From NCBI RefSeq assembly GCF_018390605.1, contig NZ_JAHBGD010000017.1, positions 284,352 through 348,351 of the forward strand: a DNA stretch of 64,000 nt, read 5' to 3'. A program made the position numbers and the translations under genes. How positions within the stretch are numbered: the first letter of the stretch is position 1; every line of letters starts with the position of its first letter. The DNA comes from Ancylobacter defluvii (lineage in GTDB: Bacteria; Pseudomonadota; Alphaproteobacteria; Rhizobiales; Xanthobacteraceae). This document shows, in pieces, positions 7,130 through 15,430 of the stretch. Below the pieces are notes generated by a model. The model saw only the letters and a program-made list of their open reading frames with translations. It had not been told where the DNA came from and ran no database searches.

Positions 7130-8034
7130 TCCGCGCCCTGCACGCGCTCACGGCGGAGCCGTGGGCCATCCGCCCCGACTATTTGCACTTTATGGCCGGT
7201 GTCGCCGGCATGGATCGCGAAGCGCGCGCTGCCAACGCAGAGAGCGAGGGAGAGACCTGGCGCAAGCGCGACCTTGCCGCCATCATCGGCGCGTTCGCTG
7301 GCCCGACGGTGCGCCGGATGGACGGTGCCCGCTACGCCATGGTCACCGACGCCGGCATCGCCATCCTTCCGGTGTTTGGGCCGATTTTCCCGCGCGCCAA
7401 TGTCATGACCGAGTACAGCGGCGGCACGTCGGTCGCGATGCTGCAGAACGACTATCGATTGGCGGTAGCAGCAGCGGACATCCATGCCGTCATGCTGCTG
7501 ATCGACAGTCCCGGCGGTGCGGTGTCGGGCATCAACGCCTTCGCCGACCTCGTCTACCAGGGGCGAAGCAGCAAGTTCACGCTGGCCCATGTTTCCGGCA
7601 CCGCCGCCTCGGCTGCGTACTGGATCGGCGCGTCCGCCAGCGAGTTCGTCACCGAAAAGACCGGCATCCTCGGCTCGATCGGCGTTGTCGCCGCCATCCC
7701 GAAGCAAGTCGAGCCCGACGGGTCCGGCGAGGTGGTCATCGAGGTGGTGTCCTCGAACGCCCCGAACAAGCGGCCGGATCCGACGACCGATGAAGGCCTC
7801 GGCGAGATCCGCACCATGCTCGATGCGCTCGAGGCGCAGTTCATCGCCGACGTCGCCCGGGCGCGCGGGGTCACCGCGACCAAGGTCAAGGAAGAATTCG
7901 GCGCCGGCGGCGTCAAGATCGGACCGCAGGCAGTCGCGGCCGGCATGGCCGACAAGGTGCAGAGCTACGACGCCAGCTATCGACAGTTGGCTCGCCTGGC
8001 GTCGAACCGCAAGCGCGCTGCCGCGCTGAAATAG
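7126..8034 (+). CDS. S49-family head maturation protease
   Basis: A 302-residue SppA/S49-type serine protease that in this position processes the capsid during assembly. The ATG at 7126 overlaps the portal stop. Key blocks are AILPVFGPIFPRAN, HAVMLLIDSPGGAVSGINAF, then SGTAASAAYWIGASAS with the expected nucleophile Ser162, and TGILGSIGVVAAIPKQ. The gene ends about 30 bp before a strong hairpin (8066-8081) that separates it from the capsid gene. Confidence 0.85.
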   Translation: MIRALHALTAEPWAIRPDYLHFMAGVAGMDREARAANAESEGETWRKRDLAAIIGAFAGPTVRRMDGARYAMVTDAGIAILPVFGPIFPRANVMTEYSGGTSVAMLQNDYRLAVAAADIHAVMLLIDSPGGAVSGINAFADLVYQGRSSKFTLAHVSGTAASAAYWIGASASEFVTEKTGILGSIGVVAAIPKQVEPDGSGEVVIEVVSSNAPNKRPDPTTDEGLGEIRTMLDALEAQFIADVARARGVTATKVKEEFGAGGVKIGPQAVAAGMADKVQSYDASYRQLARLASNRKRAAALK

Positions 8035-8065
8035 AGATTCCCGGCTGGAAGGCACGGGTTGGTTG

Positions 8066-8086
8066 GGCGCCGCGAGGCGCCTTTTT
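8066..8086 (+). terminator. GNRA-loop hairpin plus T5 before the capsid gene
   Basis: GGCGCC (8066-8071), loop GCGA, GGCGCC (8076-8081), then TTTTTC. It looks like a short intrinsic terminator but sits 22 bp before the capsid start codon, just ahead of its AAAGGAG ribosome site. An attenuator, partial terminator or RNA-processing/stability stem is likely, since the capsid must be transcribed strongly. Similar stem-T-run units precede the lysin and holin genes. Confidence 0.6.
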
Positions 8087-8107
8087 CATTGGGCGAAAGG
8101 AGAAACC

Positions 8108-9442
8108 ATGCGCCCCGATATCGCTGGCCTTCGGCAGGAACGCGCGAAGGCGATGGAGAAGTTCGACGGCCTTGCCGCTCAGGCGGGCCTGCGGGCACTG
8201 AACGAAGAAGAGCAGGCATCGTTCGACCAGCTCGAGGCGGACATCAAGGGAATCGACGGCCGCATCCGCGCCGCCGAGCGGGCCCAGGCGCTGCGAGCCT
8301 CGACCGCGATCCCGGCGCCCGCCGGCCAGGAGCCCGGCGCCACTGTGCCGCCGGCCACCGTGCCGGCGCAGCCGCGTTCGCAGGAAGAGCCCGGCATCGA
8401 TCTCGCCCGCTACACCCGTGCGATCACCGCTTCGCGCGGCAATCTGTCGGCGGCGCGCGACTGGGCGGTGGCGCAGTTCGGCGAAGGCCATCCCGTGGTC
8501 GCGGACATCGGCGCCGCGATGCAGACCAACGACATGTCGAGCGGTGGCGTGTTCGTGCCGGAGCGCCTCTCCAGCCAGCTGATCCAGCTGCTCTATCCGC
8601 GCACCGTCATCCGCCGGATCTCGCGTGTCGTTCCGCTGGTCGGCGGCACCGACACCATCCCGACCGTCGAGAAGGGCGTCAACGCCTATTACATCGGCGA
8701 GGGGAACGACATCACCACCGACGAGCCGAGCTTCGGCGCGCTGTCGTTCAAGGAGCGCGAGATCGCTTCGCTGGTGCCTCTGTCCAACAAGCTGATCCGG
8801 CTCTCCAGCGTCGGCATCGACACCTATGTCCGCGACATGATGGTGCAGGGCTTCGCCCAGGCGGAGGACGGCGCCTTTCTGCGCGGCACCGGTGTCGGTG
8901 CGGGTCCGAAGGGTCTCCGCTACCTCATCCTGCCGGCCAACATCTTCAATGCGTCGGGCGCTGCCGCTCCGACGGCCGCGCAGATCGACAGCGACACCCG
9001 CAAGCTGCTGCTGGCGCTCTCGGGTGCCGATATCCCGATGATCAACCCGCGGTGGCTGATGCATGATCGCGTGTTCCTGTTCCTGCAGGATCTGCGCGAC
9101 GCCAACGGCAACAAGGTCTATCCGGGTCTCGAAGCGGCTCAGCCGAACTTCCGCGGCTATCCGGTCGAGCGCTTCAACCGGATCCCCACCAACCTCGACG
9201 CCGGCGGCGGCAATCTCGACGGCACCGAGATCTACTTCGGCGACTTCAGCTTCTCCATGATCGCCGACAGCTACCGCATCCGCATCGATGCCAACGAGGC
9301 CGCCGCCTACAAGGTCGGCAATGAGATGGTTTCGGCCTACAGCCGCAATCAGACGCTGATCCGTGGCCTCGCCGGGCACGATTATGGTGTCTCCCGCCGC
9401 CAGGCCTTCGCGATGCTCAACAACGTCCGCTGGGGCGCCTGA
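8108..9442 (+). CDS. Major capsid protein, HK97 fold
   Basis: A 444-residue protein starting at MRPDIAGLRQ behind AAAGGAGAAACC. The first ~100 residues are a charged helical delta (scaffold) domain (RAKAMEKFDGLAAQAG, EEEQASFDQLEADIKGID), and the capsid fold follows (GGVFVPERLSSQLIQLLYPRTVIR read in parts, RRISRVVPLVGGTDTIPTV, PRWLMHDRVFLFLQDLRDANGN). The usual protease-cleaved N-terminal domain fits the upstream S49 protease. Strong ribosome site and an upstream hairpin fit high expression. Confidence 0.92.
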   Translation: MRPDIAGLRQERAKAMEKFDGLAAQAGLRALNEEEQASFDQLEADIKGIDGRIRAAERAQALRASTAIPAPAGQEPGATVPPATVPAQPRSQEEPGIDLARYTRAITASRGNLSAARDWAVAQFGEGHPVVADIGAAMQTNDMSSGGVFVPERLSSQLIQLLYPRTVIRRISRVVPLVGGTDTIPTVEKGVNAYYIGEGNDITTDEPSFGALSFKEREIASLVPLSNKLIRLSSVGIDTYVRDMMVQGFAQAEDGAFLRGTGVGAGPKGLRYLILPANIFNASGAAAPTAAQIDSDTRKLLLALSGADIPMINPRWLMHDRVFLFLQDLRDANGNKVYPGLEAAQPNFRGYPVERFNRIPTNLDAGGGNLDGTEIYFGDFSFSMIADSYRIRIDANEAAAYKVGNEMVSAYSRNQTLIRGLAGHDYGVSRRQAFAMLNNVRWGA

Positions 9443-9488
9443 TCGGCGCCCTGACGACATCCCCCATCGCTTAGCCGGCGGTGCCGGC
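9433..9488 (+). other. Two hairpins after the capsid gene
   Basis: GGGCGCC/GGCGCCC (9433-9451, loop TGATC) contains the capsid stop codon. GCCGGC/GCCGGC (9474-9488, loop GGT) follows it. Neither is followed by a T run, so they are more likely mRNA 3'-end stabilisers or translation insulators than terminators. Confidence 0.45.
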
Positions 9489-9511
9489 TCCACATTCCGA
9501 GAGGAACCACC

Positions 9512-9973
9512 ATGAACTCGCTTCTGCGCGACATCGCCTCGCTGCTGGCGGTGGCCTTCGCCAGTGATGGCGTTTCGGCCACCGCCGGGGGCGCCGGCGA
9601 CAACACCGAGGCGCCCGGCACGGTCATTGACCTGCTGGCGCTTCCGTCCCGTGCGGAATCGGTGATGTTCGCCATCACCGCCCGCTCCACCCTCGCCGCC
9701 ACCGCGACGCTGAGCCTCACCGCCAAGATCGAGCATTCCGATCAGAGCGGGGCCGGCTTCACCGACCTGGTGCCGGCGGCTTCGTTCCTGACCCTCACCG
9801 GCGGCGCCGGCGGCTCGACCGAACGCGGGGTTGCCAAGGTCGGCGTCTCGTTGGAGTACGCCAAGCGCTACATCCGGGTGAGCCTGAAGCCTGACCTCTC
9901 CGCTGGAGCCACCGACACCGCGGTCATCGATGCGATCGCGATCTTCGGTGGTTCGGCCCGGACGCCGGTCTGA
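9512..9973 (+). CDS. Head-region hypothetical protein
   Basis: A 153-residue, Ala/Thr/Gly-rich protein with a good ribosome site (GAGAGG). It reads as mainly beta-structured (ATATLSLTAKIEHSDQSG, YAKRYIRVSLKPDLS) with an N-terminal helix (NSLLRDIASLLAVAF). The position directly after the capsid gene is typical for capsid decoration or minor head proteins. I do not recognise the family, so the role rests on context. Confidence 0.65.
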   Translation: MNSLLRDIASLLAVAFASDGVSATAGGAGDNTEAPGTVIDLLALPSRAESVMFAITARSTLAATATLSLTAKIEHSDQSGAGFTDLVPAASFLTLTGGAGGSTERGVAKVGVSLEYAKRYIRVSLKPDLSAGATDTAVIDAIAIFGGSARTPV

Positions 9974-10542
9974 TGAAGGTCCGCGTGGTGTTCCTGCGCG
10001 ACGCCTCCCCCTATGCAGCGGGGGAGGCCGCGGGATTCGATCGAACGGAGGCGCTGCGCCTCAAGAACTCGGGGATCGTCGCAATCCCCGACGATGAAGA
10101 TGCGGTATCGACCGACACGGCCGAAACCGATAACGGTGCCAATGGCGGCGGGCCCGGCGGCGCCGGTGACGAGGATGCCGGCGGTGGGGATGGTGCCGGC
10201 AGCGGCGGTACGTCTGCCGATGGCGGCCAGTCGCAGCCCGGCGGCACTGATTCCGGCTCATCCGGGGCCAGCGATGGCACCGAAGGCGGTTCGGAGACCT
10301 CTACCGACGGTGCCAAGGGCGGCGGGGAGCCGAATGGCGCCGGCGACAATGGCACCGGAAGTGCTCCCGGTGCCACGGTCACCCAGGTTGAGATCCCGGA
10401 CAACTGGCGTGCCGCTCATCACGCCACCAAGAAGAAGCTGGCGCGCGAGATCAGCGGCGATGACCCGGCTGACGTCGCGGCTGCGGAAGCCGTGATCGAA
10501 GCCGAGATCGCGCGACGCGCGGCCTTTGGAGCTCAGGCCTGA
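9973..10542 (+). CDS. Head-region protein with long Gly/Asp-rich linker
   Basis: A 189-residue protein overlapping the previous gene by one base. A folded N-terminus (MKVRVVFLRDASPYAAGEAAGF, read in parts, then ALRLKNSGIVAIPDD) and a C-terminal helical domain (VEIPDNWRAAHHATKKKLA; AAAEAVIEAEIARRAAF) are joined by about 90 residues of Gly, Ala, Ser, Asp and Thr low complexity. Such proteins often follow the capsid gene in rhizobial prophages. The linker may be flexible or length-variable. Function unknown. Confidence 0.65.
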   Translation: MKVRVVFLRDASPYAAGEAAGFDRTEALRLKNSGIVAIPDDEDAVSTDTAETDNGANGGGPGGAGDEDAGGGDGAGSGGTSADGGQSQPGGTDSGSSGASDGTEGGSETSTDGAKGGGEPNGAGDNGTGSAPGATVTQVEIPDNWRAAHHATKKKLAREISGDDPADVAAAEAVIEAEIARRAAFGAQA

Positions 10543-11174
10543 TGATCGCGATCAGCACCCCGGCGGCCGACCGCGGCCTGCTCACCATTGAGCAATTGCG
10601 CGAGGCTGCCGGGGTGCCGCAATCCGACACCTCGCAGGACACCAAGCTCGAGAAGCTCGGTTTGCAGGTAGCCGACCTGATCTGCCGGGAATGCGGGATC
10701 GCCGGCGATGGCATTCGCCCGCCGACGCTCCGGAAGGAAACGGTGGTGGAGACATTCCGGCTCAATCACTGCCGCCCGATGCTCGTTCTGTCACGGCGCT
10801 TCGTGCCGAACGTCATTGCCGTCGTGCTGCGCGGTGAAGCTCTCGAAAGCAGCGATCATGAAGTCGACGCCGAAGGTGGCATCCTCAAGCGCATCATGGC
10901 TGGCATGGAGATCTCATGGCCGATGGGCACGGTCGCGGTGACCTATGAAGCCGGCTTCGACGAGGTTCCGACCGATCTCGCCCTGGCAGCGATGTCGGCG
11001 GTGCGCGAACAGCTTTCCTCGACCGATCGCGACCCGCTGTTGAAGCGTGAGCGCGTCGAGGGTGTCAGCGAGCTTGAATATTGGGTTGGCGGGTTCGGCA
11101 CGTCGACCGGCAGCGCCTTCTCATCGACGGTGCAAGCCATGCTCGATCCCTATCGCTCGGCGTGGTTCGAATGA
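10542..11174 (+). CDS. Head-tail connector protein (gp6-like)
   Basis: A 210-residue protein starting at the TGATG overlap with the previous gene. The N-terminal helices (LLTIEQLREAAGV, KLEKLGLQVADLICREC) and the beta region with ETFRLNHCRPMLVLSRRF and VAVTYEAGFDEVPTDLALAAM match head-tail connector proteins of the HK97 gp6 type. These form a ring under the portal. Its location between the capsid and closure genes agrees. Confidence 0.75.
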   Translation: MIAISTPAADRGLLTIEQLREAAGVPQSDTSQDTKLEKLGLQVADLICRECGIAGDGIRPPTLRKETVVETFRLNHCRPMLVLSRRFVPNVIAVVLRGEALESSDHEVDAEGGILKRIMAGMEISWPMGTVAVTYEAGFDEVPTDLALAAMSAVREQLSSTDRDPLLKRERVEGVSELEYWVGGFGTSTGSAFSSTVQAMLDPYRSAWFE

Positions 11175-11533
11175 CCCCGGCTCAGGCAGTTGCTTCGCTC
11201 GATCGTCATCTCGCCCGACATGGGGCCGACGTCGTGCTGCGCCGTGTTCAGCCGGGCGGCCCGGTTGATGTCACCGTTCGCGCTCACGTCCGCGGCTACA
11301 CGCCGCACGAGCTCACCGGCAGCGTCGTCATGGGCGACACCAAGGCGATCATCTCGCCGACGCAGATCATCGCTGCCGGCTGGTCGGGCGCCTCCACGGA
11401 CGGCACCGACGCCCGTGTGCCTGTGAGGGGCGACAAGCTCGTGATCGCCGGACGCCTTCGCAACATCGAGGCGGCGGCGCCGATCTACATGGCGGGCGAA
11501 CTGGTGCGGATCGAGTTGCAGGTAAGAGGGTAA
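11171..11533 (+). CDS. Head-tail joining / head-closure protein
   Basis: A 120-residue protein whose ATG overlaps the upstream stop. It is largely beta: GADVVLRRVQPGGPVDVTVRAHV, read in parts, then YTPHELTGSVVMGD, ISPTQIIAAGW and GDKLVIAGRLRNIEAA. The size, the barrel-like strand pattern and the position between connector and neck genes fit a head-closure protein. An antisense cargo gene now separates it from the next morphogenesis gene. Confidence 0.65.
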   Translation: MTPAQAVASLDRHLARHGADVVLRRVQPGGPVDVTVRAHVRGYTPHELTGSVVMGDTKAIISPTQIIAAGWSGASTDGTDARVPVRGDKLVIAGRLRNIEAAAPIYMAGELVRIELQVRG

Positions 11534-11557
11534 AGGTAGCGCCAGCTCGCAACTAAT

Positions 11558-12331
11558 CTATGCGGCAGGTGTGTTGTTAGGATGATCCGGCGAGGCCCAA
11601 AGTCGTTCAGTGTATCTTGACAAAATTAGAAGAATACATGTGGTTGACCAGAGACCAGAGAAGCCCATGGCGGCGTAAAGTGCAGGAAAAAATCCCTCTG
11701 ACAGGTCTTTCCAATCTCCGTAAACCAATTGATCAACGACGTTCCCATCCTTATCTTTTGTATCGTTTTGCCAGAATGACTCCGTTGGGAATCCGGGCCA
11801 GAATATTATGTTAGATACAATGAATAAAGTAACTGACATGTAAAATAGTATTTCGTACTTTCGAGCGGTTTGATCGCTAATGTTTACGTTCAGATTGTAG
11901 AAGAAATTTGAAACATATGACGCCATGTAAAATGTTACAGAAAGAACGACAAGTAGTGGAGCAAGACGTTTTATAATAATTTCAATCGCGTCAATGTAGA
12001 TAATATCTAATCGATATGTGGAATCAAATACTAAAGCAGTGCCGCCGAAGGCTATTACTATTATAAATATTCTAGATAGACGGTTTCCGTGTCTGTAAAA
12101 GCGAAAAAATCGAATGATATACTCAGATATTGAGCGGTCAATTTTCTTGGTTACATCCGGATCAACTAAAAATAATCCGACCGTGGCTATTGAAGTTGCA
12201 AAGAGGACGTCACCAGTTGACTTGTGGTAAATTCCGAAAATCGCATATATTAGTGTAATGATGCCGCCAATCCATTTCACGTAAGGCGTTGACGATCTGC
12301 TCTGCCGGGTTTTACTTGAGGGCGTGGCCAT
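11558..12331 (-). CDS. Antisense AT-rich membrane protein (moron)
   Basis: A 257-residue protein read against the structural operon, with its own AGGAG ribosome site. Hydrophobic segments include WIGGIITLIYAIFGIY, DVLFATSIATVGLFLV, IFIIVIAFGGTALVF, LAPLLVVLSVTFYMASYV, ILFYMSVTLFIVSNIIFW and LYAAMGFSGLWSTTCILLIL, predicting six membrane helices. The DNA is far richer in A and T than the phage genes on both sides. A weak promoter (TTGCGC 12394-12399, GATACT 12370-12375) lies upstream. Antisense, self-expressed, compositionally foreign inserts in phage operons are morons. Superinfection exclusion or another lysogen benefit is plausible. No family recognised. Confidence 0.75.
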   Translation of the reverse strand: MATPSSKTRQSRSSTPYVKWIGGIITLIYAIFGIYHKSTGDVLFATSIATVGLFLVDPDVTKKIDRSISEYIIRFFRFYRHGNRLSRIFIIVIAFGGTALVFDSTYRLDIIYIDAIEIIIKRLAPLLVVLSVTFYMASYVSNFFYNLNVNISDQTARKYEILFYMSVTLFIVSNIIFWPGFPTESFWQNDTKDKDGNVVDQLVYGDWKDLSEGFFPALYAAMGFSGLWSTTCILLILSRYTERLWASPDHPNNTPAA

Positions 12332-12439
12332 CTAATTTGGCTCCTGAGGTTATGTCGATGTGGCGCTGAAGTATCGTCTAATGTTGCCTGCTGGCGCAAT
12401 ACATTGGTTTTAATGCCGACATTTTCATAGAGATGGCTG

Positions 12440-13120
12440 ATGGCTGTCCGCGCCCGGATCGAGCCGATTGATCGCGACATCCAAGCGATCATCGACACAG
12501 AATTGTCTCCTGCAGCGCAGAGCCGGGCGCTCGCGGTCTTCGCCGCCAAGCAGCTTGCCGATGCGCAGAAGACGAACACTGCCGCCCTCGGCTATCTGCC
12601 GCAGCACAAGACGTTCGTGGACGGTACCGAGGGGCGGCCGCTGGCGGACGTGAAGCCGGATGGCCGCGTCGTGTTCGTGTTCGATCTGGTCGACGACGCG
12701 CTGACATGGATCGGCGAGCAGTTGGTGAAGCACTCACCGGTTCTGACGGGCGAATATGCCGCCAGCCACACACTTCTTGCCGACGGCGTCGAGGTGTCGC
12801 CCGGCGAGCCGCTGCCGGCAGCGCAGGAATATATCTACCTGTCGAGCGTGCCCTACGCGCGTAAGATCGAGCGCGGCCTTTCCCGCCAGGCGCCTGAAGG
12901 TGTCTATGAGGCTGTGGCAGTGCTCGCGGCGCAGCGCTTCGGCAATGTCGCCAGTATTCGCTTCAGTTATCGCTCGATGCTGCTGCCCTACATCGCCGGT
13001 TCCGCCAATCGAGCCGAGCGGGCCGCCATGAGGGCGCAGCCGGCGCGCATCGCGGCCATGGCGATGGAACGCGCCACCCGCCAGCCGGCGATCATCGTCC
13101 GAACCGGCGGGAGGCGCTGA
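12440..13120 (+). CDS. Neck / tail completion protein (HK97 gp10-like)
   Basis: A 226-residue protein. The central region resembles HK97 gp10-type proteins: DDALTWIGEQLVKHSPVLTGEYAASH, read in parts, and the YIYLSSVPYARKIERGLSRQAPEGVYEAV block. C-terminal helices are rich in Ala and Arg. It overlaps the tail terminator gene by one base. It is the first phage gene after the antisense insert, which evidently landed between closure and neck genes. Confidence 0.7.
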   Translation: MAVRARIEPIDRDIQAIIDTELSPAAQSRALAVFAAKQLADAQKTNTAALGYLPQHKTFVDGTEGRPLADVKPDGRVVFVFDLVDDALTWIGEQLVKHSPVLTGEYAASHTLLADGVEVSPGEPLPAAQEYIYLSSVPYARKIERGLSRQAPEGVYEAVAVLAAQRFGNVASIRFSYRSMLLPYIAGSANRAERAAMRAQPARIAAMAMERATRQPAIIVRTGGRR

Positions 13121-13530
13121 TGGCGCAGAAAGCTGTCATCGATGCGGTGGCCGACCGGCTCGCCGCCTATTGGACCCTGTGCCCGGTGTGGGAGGCGAAC
13201 ACGGTCACCCAGCCGCCGGCGGACGGCTCCGGCTATCTGGAAATCCAGTACCCGGTGACGAACTCGCAGCAGATCAGCATCGGGGCGCCCGGCCAGAACT
13301 GGCTTCGCGACGAGGGCGTGATCCGCGCCGTCTTCCATATCGAGAGTGGAACCGGCCTGTCGGTGGCGTCGACCTGGTCGGACACCTTCGCGGCCCTGTT
13401 CCGGCTGAAGCAATTCGACGGGGTTCAGACGTGGGCGCCGTCCTCGCCTGCCGTCGATGACGACAACGACAACGGCAACTACTTCGTCGTCTCGGTCGCC
13501 GTTCCCTACTGGTTCGACTACCTCGGCTAA
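13120..13530 (+). CDS. Tail terminator protein
   Basis: A 136-residue protein matching the small phage tail-terminator-like group (AVIDAVADRLAAYWTLCPVWEAN, read in parts; GYLEIQYPVTNSQQISIG; IRAVFHIESGTGLSVASTW; VVSVAVPYWFDYLG). Such proteins cap the tail tube where it meets the head. The place between the neck gene and the tail tube gene is the standard one. Confidence 0.75.
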   Translation: MAQKAVIDAVADRLAAYWTLCPVWEANTVTQPPADGSGYLEIQYPVTNSQQISIGAPGQNWLRDEGVIRAVFHIESGTGLSVASTWSDTFAALFRLKQFDGVQTWAPSSPAVDDDNDNGNYFVVSVAVPYWFDYLG

Positions 13531-13564
13531 TTGCCGCTTCCCCTGACATCGCTGGAGACTTCCC

Positions 13565-14491
13565 ATGCCCTTCGCAAATGGCAGCGGCACCCGCATTGCG
13601 CTCGTGCCGGAGACCGTGTTCGGCGTCACGCCGGCCAATCCCACCTTCCAGGTCCAGCGCATGACCGGCGCCGGCATCCGCTCGAACAAGAGCACCGGAA
13701 CCTCGGAAGAGATCCGGCGCGACCGCAACGTGACGGACGAGTTCCTGCTCGGCGTCGACGTGGCCGGCGACAACAATTTCGAGCTCTCCTACGGTTCGTT
13801 CGACGACATCATCGCCGCGGCGCTGTTCAGCACGTGGAACACCGACGCGATCGTCAACGGCCTGACGCCGAAGTCCTTCACCTATGAGGAAACCCTCGAG
13901 CTCGGCGTGACCGACAGCTTCAGCCGGTTCACCGGCGTCATGGTCAACCAGTTCTCCCTTGATGTGCAGGCCCGTGCCGCCGTCACCGGCTCGGTGAGCT
14001 TCATGGGCCAGAAGGAGACGCTGGCGACCACTGCGCTGGCCGGCGCCACCTATACCGATCCCAACACCAACAAGATCGAGACGGCCTCCGGCAGCATCGC
14101 GGCGCTGAATGTCGCCGACGTGGCGAACGTCGCGGTGCGCCGGGTGCAGATCCAGATCGCCAACAACCTGCGCACTCGCCCCGTCGTTGGCTCGCTCTAC
14201 ACCGAGGAATTCGGTTACGGCGTCATCGATGTGACCGGCACGATCGAGGCCTATTTCGCGACGAATGCCCTGTACCAGAAGGTTCTGGATCATGGCGGCG
14301 GCGCGCTGGCCTTCACCGTCGGCACGGTCGCCAACCAGAAATATGCCTTCACCCTGCCGAAGATCATCTTCCAGTCCGGAGAGCGGGCGCAGCGCAACAA
14401 CAGCAGCGACGTGATGCTGAACCTGCCGTTCCGGGCCGTGCTGGACGGCACCACGGGCGGCTCGATCAAGGTCGAGCGGGCGGTGGCGTGA
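13565..14491 (+). CDS. Major tail tube protein
   Basis: A 308-residue protein of the phage tail tube family. It begins PFANGSGTRIALVPETVFGV and continues ATPTFQ-like NPTFQVQRMTGAGIRSNKS, EIRRDRNVTDEFLLGVDV, FELSYGSFDDIIAAALF and DIQARA-like SLDVQARAAVTGSVSFMG. It is followed by tail chaperones and the tape measure, as expected for a siphovirus with a non-contractile tail. Confidence 0.85.
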   Translation: MPFANGSGTRIALVPETVFGVTPANPTFQVQRMTGAGIRSNKSTGTSEEIRRDRNVTDEFLLGVDVAGDNNFELSYGSFDDIIAAALFSTWNTDAIVNGLTPKSFTYEETLELGVTDSFSRFTGVMVNQFSLDVQARAAVTGSVSFMGQKETLATTALAGATYTDPNTNKIETASGSIAALNVADVANVAVRRVQIQIANNLRTRPVVGSLYTEEFGYGVIDVTGTIEAYFATNALYQKVLDHGGGALAFTVGTVANQKYAFTLPKIIFQSGERAQRNNSSDVMLNLPFRAVLDGTTGGSIKVERAVA

Positions 14492-14676
14492 TGCGCGGCA
14501 TCCAGATCCTGACCGGGTTCACCGGCTACCCGAACGGCAAGAAGCGCGCCTTCTCGCCGGGCGTCGAACACCTCGCCGACGACTATGCCGACCTCGTGGT
14601 CGCGAAGGGTCTGGCGAAGGAAATCCCTACCAAGGCCGCCGCCAAGCCGCTGGCCAAAGACGGAGACGACAAGTGA
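14491..14676 (+). CDS. Small tail-region protein
   Basis: A 61-residue protein starting at the TGATG overlap with the tail tube gene (a GTG three bases upstream is an alternative) and overlapping the chaperone gene start by ATGA. It reads IQILTGFTGYPNGKKRAFSP then EHLADDYADLVVAKGLAKEI. Small proteins of this type occur between tube and chaperone genes in related prophages. Function unknown. Confidence 0.6.
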   Translation: MRGIQILTGFTGYPNGKKRAFSPGVEHLADDYADLVVAKGLAKEIPTKAAAKPLAKDGDDK

Positions 14677-15086
14677 AGCTCAGCGCCATCAAGGTGAATA
14701 CGAAAGCTATCGAGGCCGGCAAGTGGGTGGATGACATCCCGGAAATGGGCGATCTCCGGCTCAAGGTTCGCGGCCTCGGCAACAGCGATTTCAGCCGGCG
14801 CTATGACGAGTTGGTGCAGGCGATCCCGCGCGCCGAGCGGCCCAACAACCGGCTGACGCCGGACGCTCAGCGCAAGCTGACCGCGCAGCTCTATGCCGAG
14901 ACGATCCTGCTCGACTGGGAAGGTCTCTCCGACGACGACGGCGCGCCGATCGCGTTCAGCGCGGAGTTCGCCGAGCAGATCCTTGCCGATCCCGAGATGC
15001 GCGACTTCGTGTTCGCGGTTCGCCATGCGGCGCAGCAGGTAGCCGGTGAAAGCGCCGACGCTGCCAAGGCCGACGGGGGAAACTAG
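14673..15086 (+). CDS. Tail assembly chaperone, short form (gpG-like)
   Basis: A 137-residue protein (MKLSAIKVNTKAIEAGKWV) between tail tube and tape measure genes, the position of lambda gpG. Blocks include GDLRLKVRGLGNSDFSRRY and FAEQILADPEMRDFVFAVRH. The last codons contain the slippery heptamer GGGAAAC followed directly by the TAG stop, so a fraction of ribosomes should shift to -1 and make the longer gpGT-like form. Confidence 0.8.
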   Translation: MKLSAIKVNTKAIEAGKWVDDIPEMGDLRLKVRGLGNSDFSRRYDELVQAIPRAERPNNRLTPDAQRKLTAQLYAETILLDWEGLSDDDGAPIAFSAEFAEQILADPEMRDFVFAVRHAAQQVAGESADAAKADGGN

Positions 15087-15430
15087 CAGCCGCCCTACGC
15101 TGGTACGTCGAATGGGGCCACCGCGCCGAATGGCTCCTTGACGTCTGGCGGCAGCAGGGCGGTGATTTTCCACACGCGCTGGCGACACAGCCCGACTTGC
15201 CCGACGAGCTGCTGTTCGCCTGGGGCGCGTTCTTCGACCTTCGCGACGACCGGCCGATGATGATGGGCGCCATCGGCCGTATCACCTTCATGGCTATCGA
15301 GAAGTGGGGCGAGCGGCATGGCGTGATCGGCGTCGACCAGCTTGATCGGCTGGTCACGCTGGTGCGCGCCATGGACGATCAGTGGATCGAGATTGAAGCG
15401 GAGAGGATGAAGGCGGCTAGCCGCGCGTGA
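14673..15430 (+). CDS. Tail assembly chaperone, -1 frameshift fusion (gpGT-like)
   Basis: After the heptamer at 15077-15083 the -1 frame is open to the TGA at 15430. It continues the protein with LAAALRWYVEWGHRAEWLLD, then LPDELLFAWGAFFDLRDDRP and RLVTLVRAMDDQWIEIEAER. That adds about 115 residues to give about 252. No start codon or ribosome site opens this second part before 15197, so frameshifting is the natural way to make it. In lambda the G/GT ratio is essential for tail length control. Confidence 0.75.
15077..15083 (+). promoter_or_regulatory. Programmed -1 ribosomal frameshift site GGGAAAC
   Basis: In the chaperone frame the codons are GGG GGA AAC TAG, so G GGA AAC fits the X XXY YYZ rule exactly and the stop codon comes next. 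Slippage re-pairs on GGG AAA and continues at CTA GCA. Confidence 0.8.

Noticed and set aside
7913-9736. A 607-codon open frame antisense to the capsid gene
   Set aside because: It is the shadow of the capsid and protease genes, with composition dominated by Arg, Gly, Ala and Asp.
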